Shown: positions 26,425 to 36,615, counted from the first letter of the stretch. The stretch: 64,000 nucleotides of DNA from Oceanicaulis sp. (GCA_020832735.1 JAFIEB010000112.1:22947-86946); one strand, 5' to 3'. The notes: generated from the letters alone by a model not told the origin. Made by a program: numbers and translations.

Positions 26425-26499
26425 GGGCGGGACCCGGTTTGTCCTTCCGTGCTTTATGCTTATCCTCTTGATCAGATGAACACACAGGCGGAGACAGAC

Positions 26500-27507
26500 A
26501 TGACCAGACGCGGTGTAAGCCGGCGCCATTTGCTGGGCGGATCAGCGGCAGTGATCGGCGCCCTTGGCGCATCGGGCGCAACGCCGCAGGCGCTGGGCGA
26601 TGACCGCGCGGAACGCCCGCTGGCGGGCAAGACAATCCTGATCACCGGCTCCTCCTCCGGCTTCGGCCGGCTCGGCGCGGAGCTGTACGCCCGGCTGGGC
26701 GCGCAGGTGTTCGCCTCCATGCGCAATCTGCCGCGCCCGGAGGCCGATGAGCTCACCGCGCTCGCCGAGACGGAGGGGCTCGCCATCGAGGTGGTCGAGA
26801 TCGACGTCACCTCCGATGACAGCGTGGCGCGCGGCGTGGCGTCCGTGCTGGAGACGACGGGCGGCGCGCTGGACGTGCTGATCAATAATGCCGGCATTGC
26901 GCTGGGTAGCCCGGTCGAGCTGCAGGACATGGAGGCGACGCGCCTCATCTTCGAGACCAACACGTTCGGCCCCCACCGTATGGCGCGCGCCGTGCTTCCG
27001 GCCATGCGGGCTGCGGGCCACGGCCTGATCGTGCAGATCTCGTCACAGCTTGGCCGGGTCATCGCGCCGGGCCTGGGGCATTATTCGCCGGTCAAGTTTG
27101 CGCTGGAGGCCATGAGTGAGGCGATGGCCTATGAGCTGGTCCCGCACGGCATTGACGTGACGATCATTCAGCCCGGCGGCTATCCCACGCAGATATGGGA
27201 GAATGCCGGCAGGCTGGGCGCGGCGCTGCGCGACCGCACGCCGGAAGATCAGCTGGAAGCCTATCCCGAGCTAACCGCCGGCATGGGCGAGGTGCGCGGC
27301 GGGGGCGGGAGCACCGATCCGATGGATGTCCCGAACGCCATCGCGGAGATCATCGCCAGCCCGCGCGGCACACGGCCCCTGCGCCTCGCCGTGCATCCCG
27401 GCGCCCGGCCCCAGCTGGGCATCAACGAGGCCAGCCGCGAGGCGCAACTGGCCTGGCTGGGCGCCTCGCCCCTGGGCCCCTGGATCAGGGACGTGCTCGA
27501 ACGCTGA
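26500..27507 (+). CDS. Short-chain dehydrogenase/reductase with N-terminal twin-arginine signal
   Basis: MTRRGVSRRHLLGGSAAVIGALGASGA signal; TILITGSSSGFG, DVLINNAGIAL, YSPVKFALEAM SDR motifs. Confidence 0.88.
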   Translation: MTRRGVSRRHLLGGSAAVIGALGASGATPQALGDDRAERPLAGKTILITGSSSGFGRLGAELYARLGAQVFASMRNLPRPEADELTALAETEGLAIEVVEIDVTSDDSVARGVASVLETTGGALDVLINNAGIALGSPVELQDMEATRLIFETNTFGPHRMARAVLPAMRAAGHGLIVQISSQLGRVIAPGLGHYSPVKFALEAMSEAMAYELVPHGIDVTIIQPGGYPTQIWENAGRLGAALRDRTPEDQLEAYPELTAGMGEVRGGGGSTDPMDVPNAIAEIIASPRGTRPLRLAVHPGARPQLGINEASREAQLAWLGASPLGPWIRDVLER

Positions 27508-27665
27508 TCCAGAACGTCCCGCAACCACCCGCCTGCGCCGCATGCACCGCGCAACCGGCGCGCTTGTAGGTAGTTAGGCCGCGTTGGGCCTTCACAGTCT
27601 CCTGGCATGAATGCAGGCATCAACGCCGTAGCTGAAGAAGCGCAGTCAGGTCAGCCGGGTTAGGC

Positions 27666-30269
27666 CTACTGTCCTTGCTGGCGCGCGACGGTGGAGTCTT
27701 CAGTTCGCACCGCCGGGGCTTCCTCATTATGACGCTGGAGAAAGCCGACAAGGTCGATCAGGCTGATCGGGCGGCACAGGCCAAACCCCTGTGCGCTATC
27801 GCAGCCGAGCAGCTTGAGCACGTTCAGCGTCTCGTCATCCTCGACGCCTTCAGCCGTCAGCTTCAGGCCCAGATTGTGAGCCAGATCGACCGTTGACCGC
27901 ACGAGCATGCGGTCCTTGTTGTTGTCTACAACGTCCTTGACGAAGGCCCGGTCCAGTTTCAGCTCCTGCACCGGCAGCCGCTTGAGATAGACCAGCGACG
28001 ACTGGCCGGTGCCGTAATCGTCAATCGAAACCGTCGCGCCGGCCTTCGTCCAGAGCTCAAGCGCCCGGATCGCCTTTTCAACATCGTACATGACCGCGCT
28101 CTCAGTCACTTCGAAAATCAGCCCGTCTGTGGACTGTCCGGCGAACCTGACCGCCTTGGCGACGAAATCGTCATCGGTGCACAGAACGCTGGAGATGTTC
28201 ACGGCGATCGACATTGGATGACCGGCTTTGCTCAGCGCCATCTGATCAACGAGGGCGCGCATCAGGGACCATTCGGTCAGCTCGCGGATGCGTCCGGTCT
28301 GCTCTGCAAACGGGATGTAGGCGTCAGGCGGGATGTAGCCGCGTTCGGGATCGTTCCACCGCATCAGCGCCTCGGCGCTTTCAAAGCGGCCGGTGCGAAG
28401 ATTGAGCTTGGGCTGGTAGTGGAGCGTGACATCGCCATTGGCCACCGCCGACTGCAAGCGGCTCATCAAGGTGAGGTTCTGCGCCGGATCGCCGAACTGA
28501 ACCGGATCATAGGTCGCGAAAGTCCGGCGCGCCGTCTGCGCCTGCTCAAGCGCGATCACAGCGCGTCTGAACGCGGATTCGTCACACTCTTCGAGGTCGT
28601 GTAAGGCCGCCCCGCACGTGGTTGTGACGTCCACGTTGATCTCGCCGATCTGAACCGGCGCCGCGAGGCGCTTTCTCAGCGTCTCGACGATTTTCATCAA
28701 CGCGTCATCGCCCTCGTCGTGGATCGCGTCGTGGACCTCGTCGGCGTCGAGCAGCACGCCCAGGACGCCCGGCGCGATGACGCCGACATGATCAGGGGCG
28801 TAGTCCTTGTGCAAACGTTTGGCGAGCGATTGAAGGAGCGTCGAAAAGGCGGTGAAACCCAGCGCTGCGCGCAGGTGCTCGTGACGGTTCACTTCGATGG
28901 CGAGCACGTAGCTGGGCCGGCCTTCGCTCTCGCGCTGCTCAATCACCCGTTCAAGCGCTGTGCGTGACGGGAGCTGGGTTTCAGCATCATTATACAGCGC
29001 CGCTGCGAGCGATTTCTTGCGCGCCCGCTCGGTGCGATAGCGCGCGTAGCCCAAAACCAGCAGGCAGATTATCAGGGCAAGCAGGCCGGCGAATGCGAAA
29101 AATCGGGCCTGCGCCTGTTCGCGCTCAAGAGCCAGGTGTTGCTCAAGCTGCTGGGCGCGCAGCTGTTCAATCTGCAGGTTCTGCTCGGCGAACTCGAACT
29201 GGGCGCCCAGAAGCGCCGAGTTCGCCGACGCGGCCACATCGCGCGCCCGGTCGTCCAGACGCTTGAAGGCGTGCAAATGAGCCAGCGCCATGTCCAGCTG
29301 ATCCAGGCGTGCGTAAAGATCGGCGCCGGCATTGTGGAATTCGGCGTAGTGTTGGGGCGTCTGCTCAAGCGGGACGCCTTCGAAGGTCCGCTCCAGCGCG
29401 CGGCGCGCCTGGTCAAGTTCGCCGCGCCCGAGCGCCGTGATCGCGCGAACCCCGTCGATGAAGCGGGTCCATTCTCCGGCGCCGGCGCCAGCCGTGCGCG
29501 CCCGCGCCGCTTCGAGCGCGCGTTCAGCTTCGTCGAAAGCGTCAAAGCGCGCGTGAAGCGCAGCGATGTTGGTCAGGATCCTGGCTTCGAGCAGGGCGCT
29601 GTCCATCTCGACCGCGACATCAAGCGCGGACCGGTAATTGGCCAGGGCGGCCTCATACTGCCCGAGCTCGCGATAGGCGTTCGCACGGTTATTGAACGCC
29701 GCCAGGTTTAGCGACGGGTCGCTGTAACGCTCAACCGCGCTGTCGAGATACTCCAGCGCGCGTTCGTACTGTTTGGCGTCGGTGTAGAGGGACGCCAGAG
29801 ACTGCAGCACGATCGCTTGGCTGCGTGTCTCGCCGATCGCCCGGAATGCGTCATAAGCCTCGGTGAAGGCGACAAACGCGGTCTCGTAATCGGGAGCCGC
29901 CATCGCAATGCGCCCGCGCGCAACGAGAAGGTCGCCATACAGCTTTGTCGGTTCAGGAGACGGGCCGAGCAGCTCCAGAGCGCGTTCCGCGATCGGTCCG
30001 GCTTCGGAGTGCCGCCCCAGCCGCATCAGCGCCTCGGCCTGAAGCCAGTCTGCAAGCGCAACCCTGTGTGCGTCAGTCTCTCCGGCGCTGGCGCCCGCCG
30101 CCTCGGCGGCCCGTTGCGCCGCCTCAAGCGCCGCGTTCGGATCACGCATCATGAAAGCGCGCGCGTCTTCGATCGCAGCTTCAAAGGCCGCTTGCTCATC
30201 CGTGCTGATCGCGAGCGCAGGCCCGGTCAGGGCCAGCGCCAATGCTATCGAGATGCCGCGTAGCGTCAT
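27666..30269 (-). CDS. Signal peptide - TPR repeats - TM - degenerate GGDEF - EAL protein
   Basis: TPR helices (YERALEYLDSAVERYSDPSLNLAAFNNRANAYRELGQYEAALANY); GGDEF motif not seen; EAL motifs ESAEALMRW, DDYGTGQSSLVYLKRLPVQELKLD. Confidence 0.85.
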   Translation of the reverse strand: MTLRGISIALALALTGPALAISTDEQAAFEAAIEDARAFMMRDPNAALEAAQRAAEAAGASAGETDAHRVALADWLQAEALMRLGRHSEAGPIAERALELLGPSPEPTKLYGDLLVARGRIAMAAPDYETAFVAFTEAYDAFRAIGETRSQAIVLQSLASLYTDAKQYERALEYLDSAVERYSDPSLNLAAFNNRANAYRELGQYEAALANYRSALDVAVEMDSALLEARILTNIAALHARFDAFDEAERALEAARARTAGAGAGEWTRFIDGVRAITALGRGELDQARRALERTFEGVPLEQTPQHYAEFHNAGADLYARLDQLDMALAHLHAFKRLDDRARDVAASANSALLGAQFEFAEQNLQIEQLRAQQLEQHLALEREQAQARFFAFAGLLALIICLLVLGYARYRTERARKKSLAAALYNDAETQLPSRTALERVIEQRESEGRPSYVLAIEVNRHEHLRAALGFTAFSTLLQSLAKRLHKDYAPDHVGVIAPGVLGVLLDADEVHDAIHDEGDDALMKIVETLRKRLAAPVQIGEINVDVTTTCGAALHDLEECDESAFRRAVIALEQAQTARRTFATYDPVQFGDPAQNLTLMSRLQSAVANGDVTLHYQPKLNLRTGRFESAEALMRWNDPERGYIPPDAYIPFAEQTGRIRELTEWSLMRALVDQMALSKAGHPMSIAVNISSVLCTDDDFVAKAVRFAGQSTDGLIFEVTESAVMYDVEKAIRALELWTKAGATVSIDDYGTGQSSLVYLKRLPVQELKLDRAFVKDVVDNNKDRMLVRSTVDLAHNLGLKLTAEGVEDDETLNVLKLLGCDSAQGFGLCRPISLIDLVGFLQRHNEEAPAVRTEDSTVARQQGQ

Positions 30270-30343
30270 GGCGCACTCACAAAGACGTTTCAGGCAATCG
30301 AGTGTTGGCGATCTCAATTAAGATTGGCTGAACCACGCGCGCG

Positions 30344-30376
30344 ATCCCGCCCGCAACGAGACAGTGCGGGCGGGAT
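30344..30376 (-). terminator. GC-rich hairpin downstream of the subtilase gene
   Basis: ATCCCGCCCGC - 11 nt - GCGGGCGGGAT perfect 11-bp inverted repeat just 3' of the stop. Confidence 0.55.
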
Positions 30377-30391
30377 TGCGGGGGCTAACCG

Positions 30392-33220
30392 TCAGAATTC
30401 GATCTGGAACCGAGCCCCGCCTGCGACGATTGTCCGGTCCGCCAGGAAGCGCGCTTCGGGCGCCTCCACGCGGGCGAACAGATCCAGTCCGGCGCGTTCG
30501 CCGAACAACGGCGCCGCATAGAGCAGCTCCGCCGCGAGCCGGCGCTCGCCTCTGAGCGCCCACTGCTGGGTCTGCATCGACAACTCGCCGGTCTGGCGGT
30601 CCGACACAATGGCGCCCGTATAGGCGATCATGCCGGTCTCGGCATTGAGCGGCTGGATCAGGCTGGCGCGCACCGCGTCGCGCGCCCCGAACACGCCGTC
30701 ACGGCGCAACGAAACCTGGAAGGCCGTGGACACGATGTCCTCGTCCAGCGCGAGCACGCTGCGATCGCTCAGGTTCGCGTGGGTCCGGCCGATGGTGGCT
30801 GATCCGGCGATGGTCAATGCGTAGGGAAGTTCAGCCTGAGCGCCGAACGTGGCGGCATCGGTCACCGAACCGCCGTGGAAGGCGAAGGCGCCCAGACCCT
30901 GCGCGCCCAGAAGCCCGTCGGGTTCACTCAGCCTTGTGTAGCTCATATTGACCGACACAGCGCCGGAGAGCGCGTGATTGACGCTCGCCGCCACCGCTGC
31001 GGCGGAATAGGCGTTGAGGCTTGAGAATACCGGTGTGGGTTCGCCCGTCATCGGATTGACGAACTCGTACGGGTCGCGCGATTGCGTGACAGCCACCGAG
31101 ACCGACGTGCGCTCGCTCACCGCGAAGCCGCCGGTCAGATAGGCGCCGCCTGACGCCAGGCCGAGCACCGGATTGACGCCGCCCGAGCCGGCGCGATGGT
31201 CGCTGGCCAGACCGAAGGCGGCGCTCTGGCTGAACGCCATCGCCCCTTCACCATGCCCGAAGCGAACCGTGCGGCCGGTGACCGTGTCGGTGATTTCAAG
31301 TCCGGCCTGGAACATCATTCCGCCCTCACCGGCGCGGCGGCCAGCATCAAGCGGGGTCGCCGACACCCGGACCAGCGTTGAGCCGGAGCGGCTGAGCACC
31401 CCCTCGACCAGAGGGCTGTCGGTGAAGTGCGCGCTGTGGCCCCTGCTAGCGGGCCCACGCGACGCCCGGTCGGACAGATAGACCTCGTAATCGCTTTGAC
31501 CGCCTGCGCCATCGCGCTGCATCGTGACGTCTACAACGTCGATCTCGAAATCGCGGAAGGTGCCACGGAAGTCCTCGAACAATACCACCTGCCCGTTTTG
31601 GATGTTTGCGAGCACGCCTCTGTCCACAAAACCGAACTCGCGCGAGCGGATGCGGCCATTGTTGACGTCCACATGATACAAATTGTCCAGGTCGAACGGC
31701 TGGAACGCCGCGTCGATATCGAGCATGCCCCGGCCATACACCGGATCTACGCCGGGTGCGCCCAGATCGCGGGCGGTCTCGAGCAGGACGGTGGCCACGT
31801 CGCCGGGCTCCAGCCAGTTCCAGTGTCCCTTGACCAGCGCCGCGGCCCCGGCGACGAGCGGCGCGGCGAACGAGGTGCCCGACATGCGCACCAGGCCGCC
31901 TTCGCCGTCAGGCACAAGGATGAGTTCGCCCGGCGCCACGATGAAGCGATCCATCAGGCGATGGCCTTCGGGACACGTTCCCGAGACCGTCAGGCACGCC
32001 TCGCCGGGACGGTTGGAGAAGGACGAGATTTCGCCGGCAGGATTGACCGAGCCGACGATGATCAGGTTCTCGACCCCGCCCACACGGGTCCAGTCGATAT
32101 CCTGGCTCTGGGTCACGCCGTCATTGCCGGCGGCGAAGACGAACAGAATGTCATCGCCTCGACGGCGCAGCGTGTCCGTCGAGAACACGTCTTCCCATTG
32201 CGGGTGGAAGGTCCAGTTGGGCACGCCCAGCGACAGGTTGATGATATCCACCTGCCGACCGACGTCCTCGACCGCATCGGCCACGCTCTGCCAGCTCGCC
32301 GTCAGCGTGTCGTCAAACGGGTTGGCCAGGCGGATCGCAACGTCTGGCGCAACGCCCATCACGCCCTGGCCGTTAATGTCCGCGCTGATCAGCGAGGCGA
32401 CCGCCAGTCCGTGGTTCACATTGAGATACTCGCCGCCGGTCGATCCGCGCAGACCGTCGAGCCGGTATGGCGTGGAGAAATCGACCACGCCCACCGTCAC
32501 GCCCGCGCCGCCGCCGGTTCGGGCGGCCAGGGCCGGGCTCCAGCCGATTGCGGGCATCCAGTGATCGACATGATCCCTGCCGCTGTAGGACATGAGCCCG
32601 TCGTAAAACGCCAGGAAGAACGCCGCACGCTGTTCAGCGGTCAGTTCAGCCAGGGACTGCGGGTCAGAGGTGTCGATCTCGAAGCGATCCAGCAAGCTGT
32701 CCAGAAAGGCTTGGAAATCAGTGCCTGATTGGGCCTCGATCGCAGGACCGAACACGGCCTCGGCCTGACCGAACAGATCGTCAAGCTTGGATTTGAGCAG
32801 GGAATACTCGTCCTCGCTGAAGGCGTCGATATCGCCCCAGAACGCGTTGATGTCGCCCCAGAACGGCCCGATATGGCCCCAGAACGCGCTGATATCGCCC
32901 CAGAAGGCGTTGATCTCGCCCCAGTCTGAAGAAGCCTCGAATGCGCTGATATCGCCCCAGAAAGCGGCGATATCGCCGTAGAACGGATTGATGTCGCCCC
33001 AGAACGGCGAGATATCGCCCCAGAATGGGGAGATATGGCCATAGAACGGGTTGATGTGCCCGTAAAATGGATTGATCGTGCCGTAAAACGGATTGATCGT
33101 TCCGTAGCTCGGAAGCACGAAATCCTCAGATGATGTCTCGCCGTCAGTATTGGCGAAAGCCGGAGCGCCAGCCGCCAGAAGAGCGGCGCTTGCGACAGTG
33201 ACCATCAGTGCGTTCTTCAT
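30392..33220 (-). CDS. S8 subtilisin-like serine protease with N-terminal heptad repeat and beta-barrel-like C-terminus
   Basis: GVTVGVVDFSTPY, VNHGLAVASLI, MSGTSFAAPLVAGAAALV triad regions; signal peptide MKNALMVTVASAALLAAGAPAFA; C-terminus ARFQIEF. Confidence 0.88.
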   Translation of the reverse strand: MKNALMVTVASAALLAAGAPAFANTDGETSSEDFVLPSYGTINPFYGTINPFYGHINPFYGHISPFWGDISPFWGDINPFYGDIAAFWGDISAFEASSDWGEINAFWGDISAFWGHIGPFWGDINAFWGDIDAFSEDEYSLLKSKLDDLFGQAEAVFGPAIEAQSGTDFQAFLDSLLDRFEIDTSDPQSLAELTAEQRAAFFLAFYDGLMSYSGRDHVDHWMPAIGWSPALAARTGGGAGVTVGVVDFSTPYRLDGLRGSTGGEYLNVNHGLAVASLISADINGQGVMGVAPDVAIRLANPFDDTLTASWQSVADAVEDVGRQVDIINLSLGVPNWTFHPQWEDVFSTDTLRRRGDDILFVFAAGNDGVTQSQDIDWTRVGGVENLIIVGSVNPAGEISSFSNRPGEACLTVSGTCPEGHRLMDRFIVAPGELILVPDGEGGLVRMSGTSFAAPLVAGAAALVKGHWNWLEPGDVATVLLETARDLGAPGVDPVYGRGMLDIDAAFQPFDLDNLYHVDVNNGRIRSREFGFVDRGVLANIQNGQVVLFEDFRGTFRDFEIDVVDVTMQRDGAGGQSDYEVYLSDRASRGPASRGHSAHFTDSPLVEGVLSRSGSTLVRVSATPLDAGRRAGEGGMMFQAGLEITDTVTGRTVRFGHGEGAMAFSQSAAFGLASDHRAGSGGVNPVLGLASGGAYLTGGFAVSERTSVSVAVTQSRDPYEFVNPMTGEPTPVFSSLNAYSAAAVAASVNHALSGAVSVNMSYTRLSEPDGLLGAQGLGAFAFHGGSVTDAATFGAQAELPYALTIAGSATIGRTHANLSDRSVLALDEDIVSTAFQVSLRRDGVFGARDAVRASLIQPLNAETGMIAYTGAIVSDRQTGELSMQTQQWALRGERRLAAELLYAAPLFGERAGLDLFARVEAPEARFLADRTIVAGGARFQIEF
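32819..33100 (-). repeat. ~13 tandem 7-aa (21-nt) repeats, consensus [THD]I[NSG][PA]F[WY]G
   Basis: TINPFYG TINPFYG HINPFYG HISPFWG DISPFWG DINPFYG DIAAFWG DISAF.. EINAFWG DISAFWG HIGPFWG DINAFWG DIDAF. Confidence 0.92.
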
Positions 33221-33512
33221 GATTTGCCCCCTTTGCAAATCTGTCGATAGGGGCACACCTTACACGCCGCATTGAATGGCAATCGCTAATTTCCATAGTT
33301 GACAAAGCGTTAATCGAATTCTTGCTTTCCAAATAATGAATATTCAGGCTGCGCTTCGCTGCGGGCCGTGACGCCTGATGAAGGCAGCCATGCATGGCGC
33401 AAAGCAGGGTCGGGAAACGGTCTCCCTGCGAGACGGAGCGCATACTTCAGGTATCGAAAGGGGCCGCTGCGCCAAACAGCGCACCCGGGACATCGAACGG
33501 GTATTGACCAGC

Positions 33513-34391
33513 CTAGTCTTGCGGATGCCGGAGGCAAGCGCGGTTATCTTCTGTCCTCCGGAGGAATATGTCCAGCGCCCCGCAGCTCGCCGGACCACGC
33601 AGCGGCTGAATCAGCATCCGGTCAAGCCAGAGATCGCGGCGCGTGCGGAAGAGCTCGATGCCGATGGTCATGCCCTCGTGGCCCGCCTGCGGCTGCGCCC
33701 GGTATGTGCCCAGAAGCCGGTCCCACCAGGGCAGGTTGAAGCCGAAATTGCTGTTGGTCTCAGCCGGGATCACCGAATGATGCACGCGATGCATGTCAGG
33801 CGTGACGACAATCCAGCGCAGCACCCGGTCCAGCTTTGCGGGCAGGCGAATGTTGGCGTGATTGAACATCGACGTGGCGTTCAGCAGCACCTCGAACAGG
33901 AGAACCGCCACGGCCGGCGCCCCGAGCGCGGCCACCACCGCAAGCTTGATCACCATCGACAGCACGATCTCCACAGGATGGAACCGCAAGCCGGTGGTGA
34001 CGTCGAACTCCAGATCGGCATGGTGCACCCGGTGCAGCCGCCACAGGGCGGGCACGGCATGGAACAGCACGTGCTGCAGATAGATCGCCAGATCCAGGAT
34101 CAGGATCGACAGAAGGACGGCCAGCCACCAAGGCGCGCCCAGCACGTTAAACAGCCCCCAGCCATGCTCCCCGGCGGCCAGCGCAAGCCCCACAGCGAGG
34201 ACCGGAAAGGCCAGCCGCACGATCACGGTGTCGATCGCGACAATGGCGAGATTGTTCGTCCAGCGGATGACGCGCGGTATCTCCCGCCGCCTGCGCGGCG
34301 ACGCCAGTTCCCACACCGCCATCGCCATCAGCACGCCCAGGAACGCGCCAAGGCGCAGCATGGGTTCCTGATCAAGGATCGTCTCGAACAT
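33513..34391 (-). CDS. Sterol desaturase/fatty acid hydroxylase family membrane protein
   Basis: LQHVLFHAVPALWRLHRVHHAD, FEVLLNATSMFNHANI, PDMHRVHHSV His clusters. Confidence 0.88.
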   Translation of the reverse strand: MFETILDQEPMLRLGAFLGVLMAMAVWELASPRRRREIPRVIRWTNNLAIVAIDTVIVRLAFPVLAVGLALAAGEHGWGLFNVLGAPWWLAVLLSILILDLAIYLQHVLFHAVPALWRLHRVHHADLEFDVTTGLRFHPVEIVLSMVIKLAVVAALGAPAVAVLLFEVLLNATSMFNHANIRLPAKLDRVLRWIVVTPDMHRVHHSVIPAETNSNFGFNLPWWDRLLGTYRAQPQAGHEGMTIGIELFRTRRDLWLDRMLIQPLRGPASCGALDIFLRRTEDNRACLRHPQD

Positions 34392-34432
34392 AGGCGCGCG
34401 CCTTCGGGCTTGCTGCAGGGGCGGGAATCACT

Positions 34433-34458
34433 ATCATTCAATCAATCGCTTGAATGAT
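34433..34458. promoter_or_regulatory. Perfect 9-bp inverted repeat, candidate ArsR-family operator
   Basis: ATCATTCAA - TCAATCGC - TTGAATGAT between divergent 33513..34391 and 34479..35144 genes. Confidence 0.65.
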
Positions 34459-34478
34459 GTAATACTTGGAGCCGGCCC

Positions 34479-35144
34479 ATGTCAATCAGTCCCAAGACGG
34501 CGCTTCTGTCGGAATACACGCTTGTCGCCCGGGCGCTGTCTGCGCCTGCGCGGCTGATGCTTCTGGAGCAGATCGCACAGGGCGAACGCGGCGTAGAGGC
34601 GCTGGCCGGCAAGACCGGCCTCTCGATCGCCAACGCCTCACAGCATCTCCAGCAGCTGCGCCGCGCCGGGCTGGTCACCAGCCGCCGCGACGGAAAGTCA
34701 GTGATCTACCGGCTCAGCGACGTTAAAACGCTGGAATTGATGGATGTGCTGCGGATCGTGGCCGAACGCAATCTGGCGCAGGTCAAGCACATCCTGAGCG
34801 GCCTGTCCGGCGGGGCCGACGCCCCCGAGCCTCTCAGCCGTGACGGCCTCGCCGCGCGGCTGAGCGAGGGATCGGTCACGATCCTCGATGTCCGGCCTGC
34901 GGATGAATACGCGATGGGACACATCCCGGGCGCGCAGAATGTCTCGCTGGCCGAGCTGGAGAACGCCACCGCCGCGTTCGAGCCCGACGCAGAAATCGTC
35001 GCCTACTGCCGCGGCCCGTACTGCATCTATGCCCACCAGGCGGTCGCCGCCCTGCGCAGACTTGGCCTCAACGCCCGCCGTCTGGAAGGCGGCCTGCCCG
35101 AATGGCGTAAGGACGGGCGCCCCGTCCAAGCCGACGCGCACTGA
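34479..35144 (+). CDS. ArsR-family HTH regulator fused to rhodanese domain
   Basis: ALSAPARLMLLEQIAQGERGVEALAGKTGLSIANASQHLQQLRRAGLVTSRRDGKSVIYRL plus LDVRPADEYAMGHIPGAQNVSL..AYCRGPYCIYAHQAV. Confidence 0.92.
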   Translation: MSISPKTALLSEYTLVARALSAPARLMLLEQIAQGERGVEALAGKTGLSIANASQHLQQLRRAGLVTSRRDGKSVIYRLSDVKTLELMDVLRIVAERNLAQVKHILSGLSGGADAPEPLSRDGLAARLSEGSVTILDVRPADEYAMGHIPGAQNVSLAELENATAAFEPDAEIVAYCRGPYCIYAHQAVAALRRLGLNARRLEGGLPEWRKDGRPVQADAH

Positions 35145-35583
35145 AACAAGTTGCGCGTTCACAAGAAATGGAGCGCGTTATCCGCCCGGCTATTGCGCCA
35201 ACGGCCAGTTTCCTGGTGTTCCCAATTCCCGATTTCGCCCATGGGCAGGCCGCAGCAGCCCGGCTGCGAACAACAGCCCGGCCGGCAGCATGGTCACGCC
35301 GACGCCGATCAGCGCGGCGCTGACGATCGCCTCCTGCAGGGGCGCGCCGGCGGCGCCGGGGGAAGGTTGACCCGGCCCCACATCGCGCCCGCCGCTAGAA
35401 TAGCATGCGCTTCAACAAGAGAACTATATTGATGGCGGCGCTGTCGGGCGAACGCGGACGGGTCTCGGTTTGGACAAGGCCAGCGCCGGTCAGGCGGAAA
35501 GCCTCGGGCGGGGTCCTTAACAGTCGAGACGGATTTCTCATCCGCATATGCTAACAAACCACATTCAGTAAAGGCGAGGCGGC

Positions 35584-36615
35584 ATGGGCGCGCTGGCGGG
35601 GTATCTGAAAGCAAGCGTGCATCGCTTCTGGCCGTTCTTTGCCTGGCTGGCGGCGTTCTATGCCGTCTGGGCGCTGATCGTCTCGCTCAACGGGCTCTGG
35701 CCGGTGGTGCGCGATCACTGGCCGATCGCGGCGGCCATGGCGGCCGGATCGTATTTCGCCGGCTCCACCCCGATGGGCGGGGGCACTGTGGGCTTTCCCG
35801 TGCTGGTGCTCCTGTTCGACCTGCCCGCAACGCTGGGGCGCAATTTCGGGCTGGCCGTGCAGTCCATCGGCATGGTTTCGGCCAGCATTTTCATCCTCAC
35901 CGCCCGGCGCACGCTGGACTGGGCGCTGCTGCGTCCCGCGCTTCTGGGCGCGCTGATCGGCACGCCGCTGGGCGCGGCCTTCGTGGCGCCGTTTGCGTCA
36001 GATCTGCTGGTCAAGCTGTTGTTCGCGGTCACCTGGGCGAGCTTCGGCATCATCCACTGGCTCAAGCTCGGCGACATCGTGAAGCCCGAAGGGCCGCGCG
36101 CGCCCCATGACGGCCTCGATGCGCCCGTCGGGCTCGCCATCGGTCTGACCGGCGGCGTGGTGGCCTCGCTCACCGGCATCGGCATCGACATGATGATCTA
36201 CACCGTGCTGGTGCTGTTCTACCGGGCCGACCTGAAAATGGCGATCCCGACCTCGGTTCTGCTGATGGCGTTCACCTCGCTGGTGGGAATCAGCTCCAAC
36301 GCGATTCTGGGCCAGATCAATCCGGCGCTCTACGCCATTGATCCGGCGGTGTTCCACAACTGGCTGGCCGCCGCGCCGGTGGTGGCGCTGGGCGCGCCGC
36401 TGGGCGCGGTGATCGTCAATTACCTGCCGCGAAGGCCGACCCTTCTCATCGTCTCCACCTTGTGCCTGGCCCAGTTTGTCTGGACGCTGTTCAAGGAAGG
36501 TGTTGCAGGCTGGACCCTGGCCGCGGTGCTGGCGGCGCTGGGCCTTTTGTGCGCCGGGTTCCTCTGGCTGTTCCGCATGGGCGAAGCCAACCGCCCGCCG
36601 CGTCCCGGCCTGTAA
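35584..36615 (+). CDS. TauE/SafE family permease
   Basis: Multi-TM; GSYFAGSTPMGGGTVGFPVLVLLFDLP, GLTGGVVASLTGIGIDMMIYTVLVLFY. Confidence 0.82.
   Translation: MGALAGYLKASVHRFWPFFAWLAAFYAVWALIVSLNGLWPVVRDHWPIAAAMAAGSYFAGSTPMGGGTVGFPVLVLLFDLPATLGRNFGLAVQSIGMVSASIFILTARRTLDWALLRPALLGALIGTPLGAAFVAPFASDLLVKLLFAVTWASFGIIHWLKLGDIVKPEGPRAPHDGLDAPVGLAIGLTGGVVASLTGIGIDMMIYTVLVLFYRADLKMAIPTSVLLMAFTSLVGISSNAILGQINPALYAIDPAVFHNWLAAAPVVALGAPLGAVIVNYLPRRPTLLIVSTLCLAQFVWTLFKEGVAGWTLAAVLAALGLLCAGFLWLFRMGEANRPPRPGL

Noticed and set aside
31427-32728. 433-aa plus-strand ORF
   Set aside because: Antisense to the subtilase catalytic domain; no motifs.
32819-33100. Possible CRISPR array from 21-nt periodicity
   Set aside because: No unique spacers; the periodicity is a coding heptad repeat in the subtilase frame.
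35190-35381. 63-aa minus ORF (PLQEAIVSAALIGVGVTMLPAGLLFAAGLL)
   Set aside because: Hydrophobic and conceivably a small membrane protein, but no family match, no clear start signal and short length; cannot be supported.
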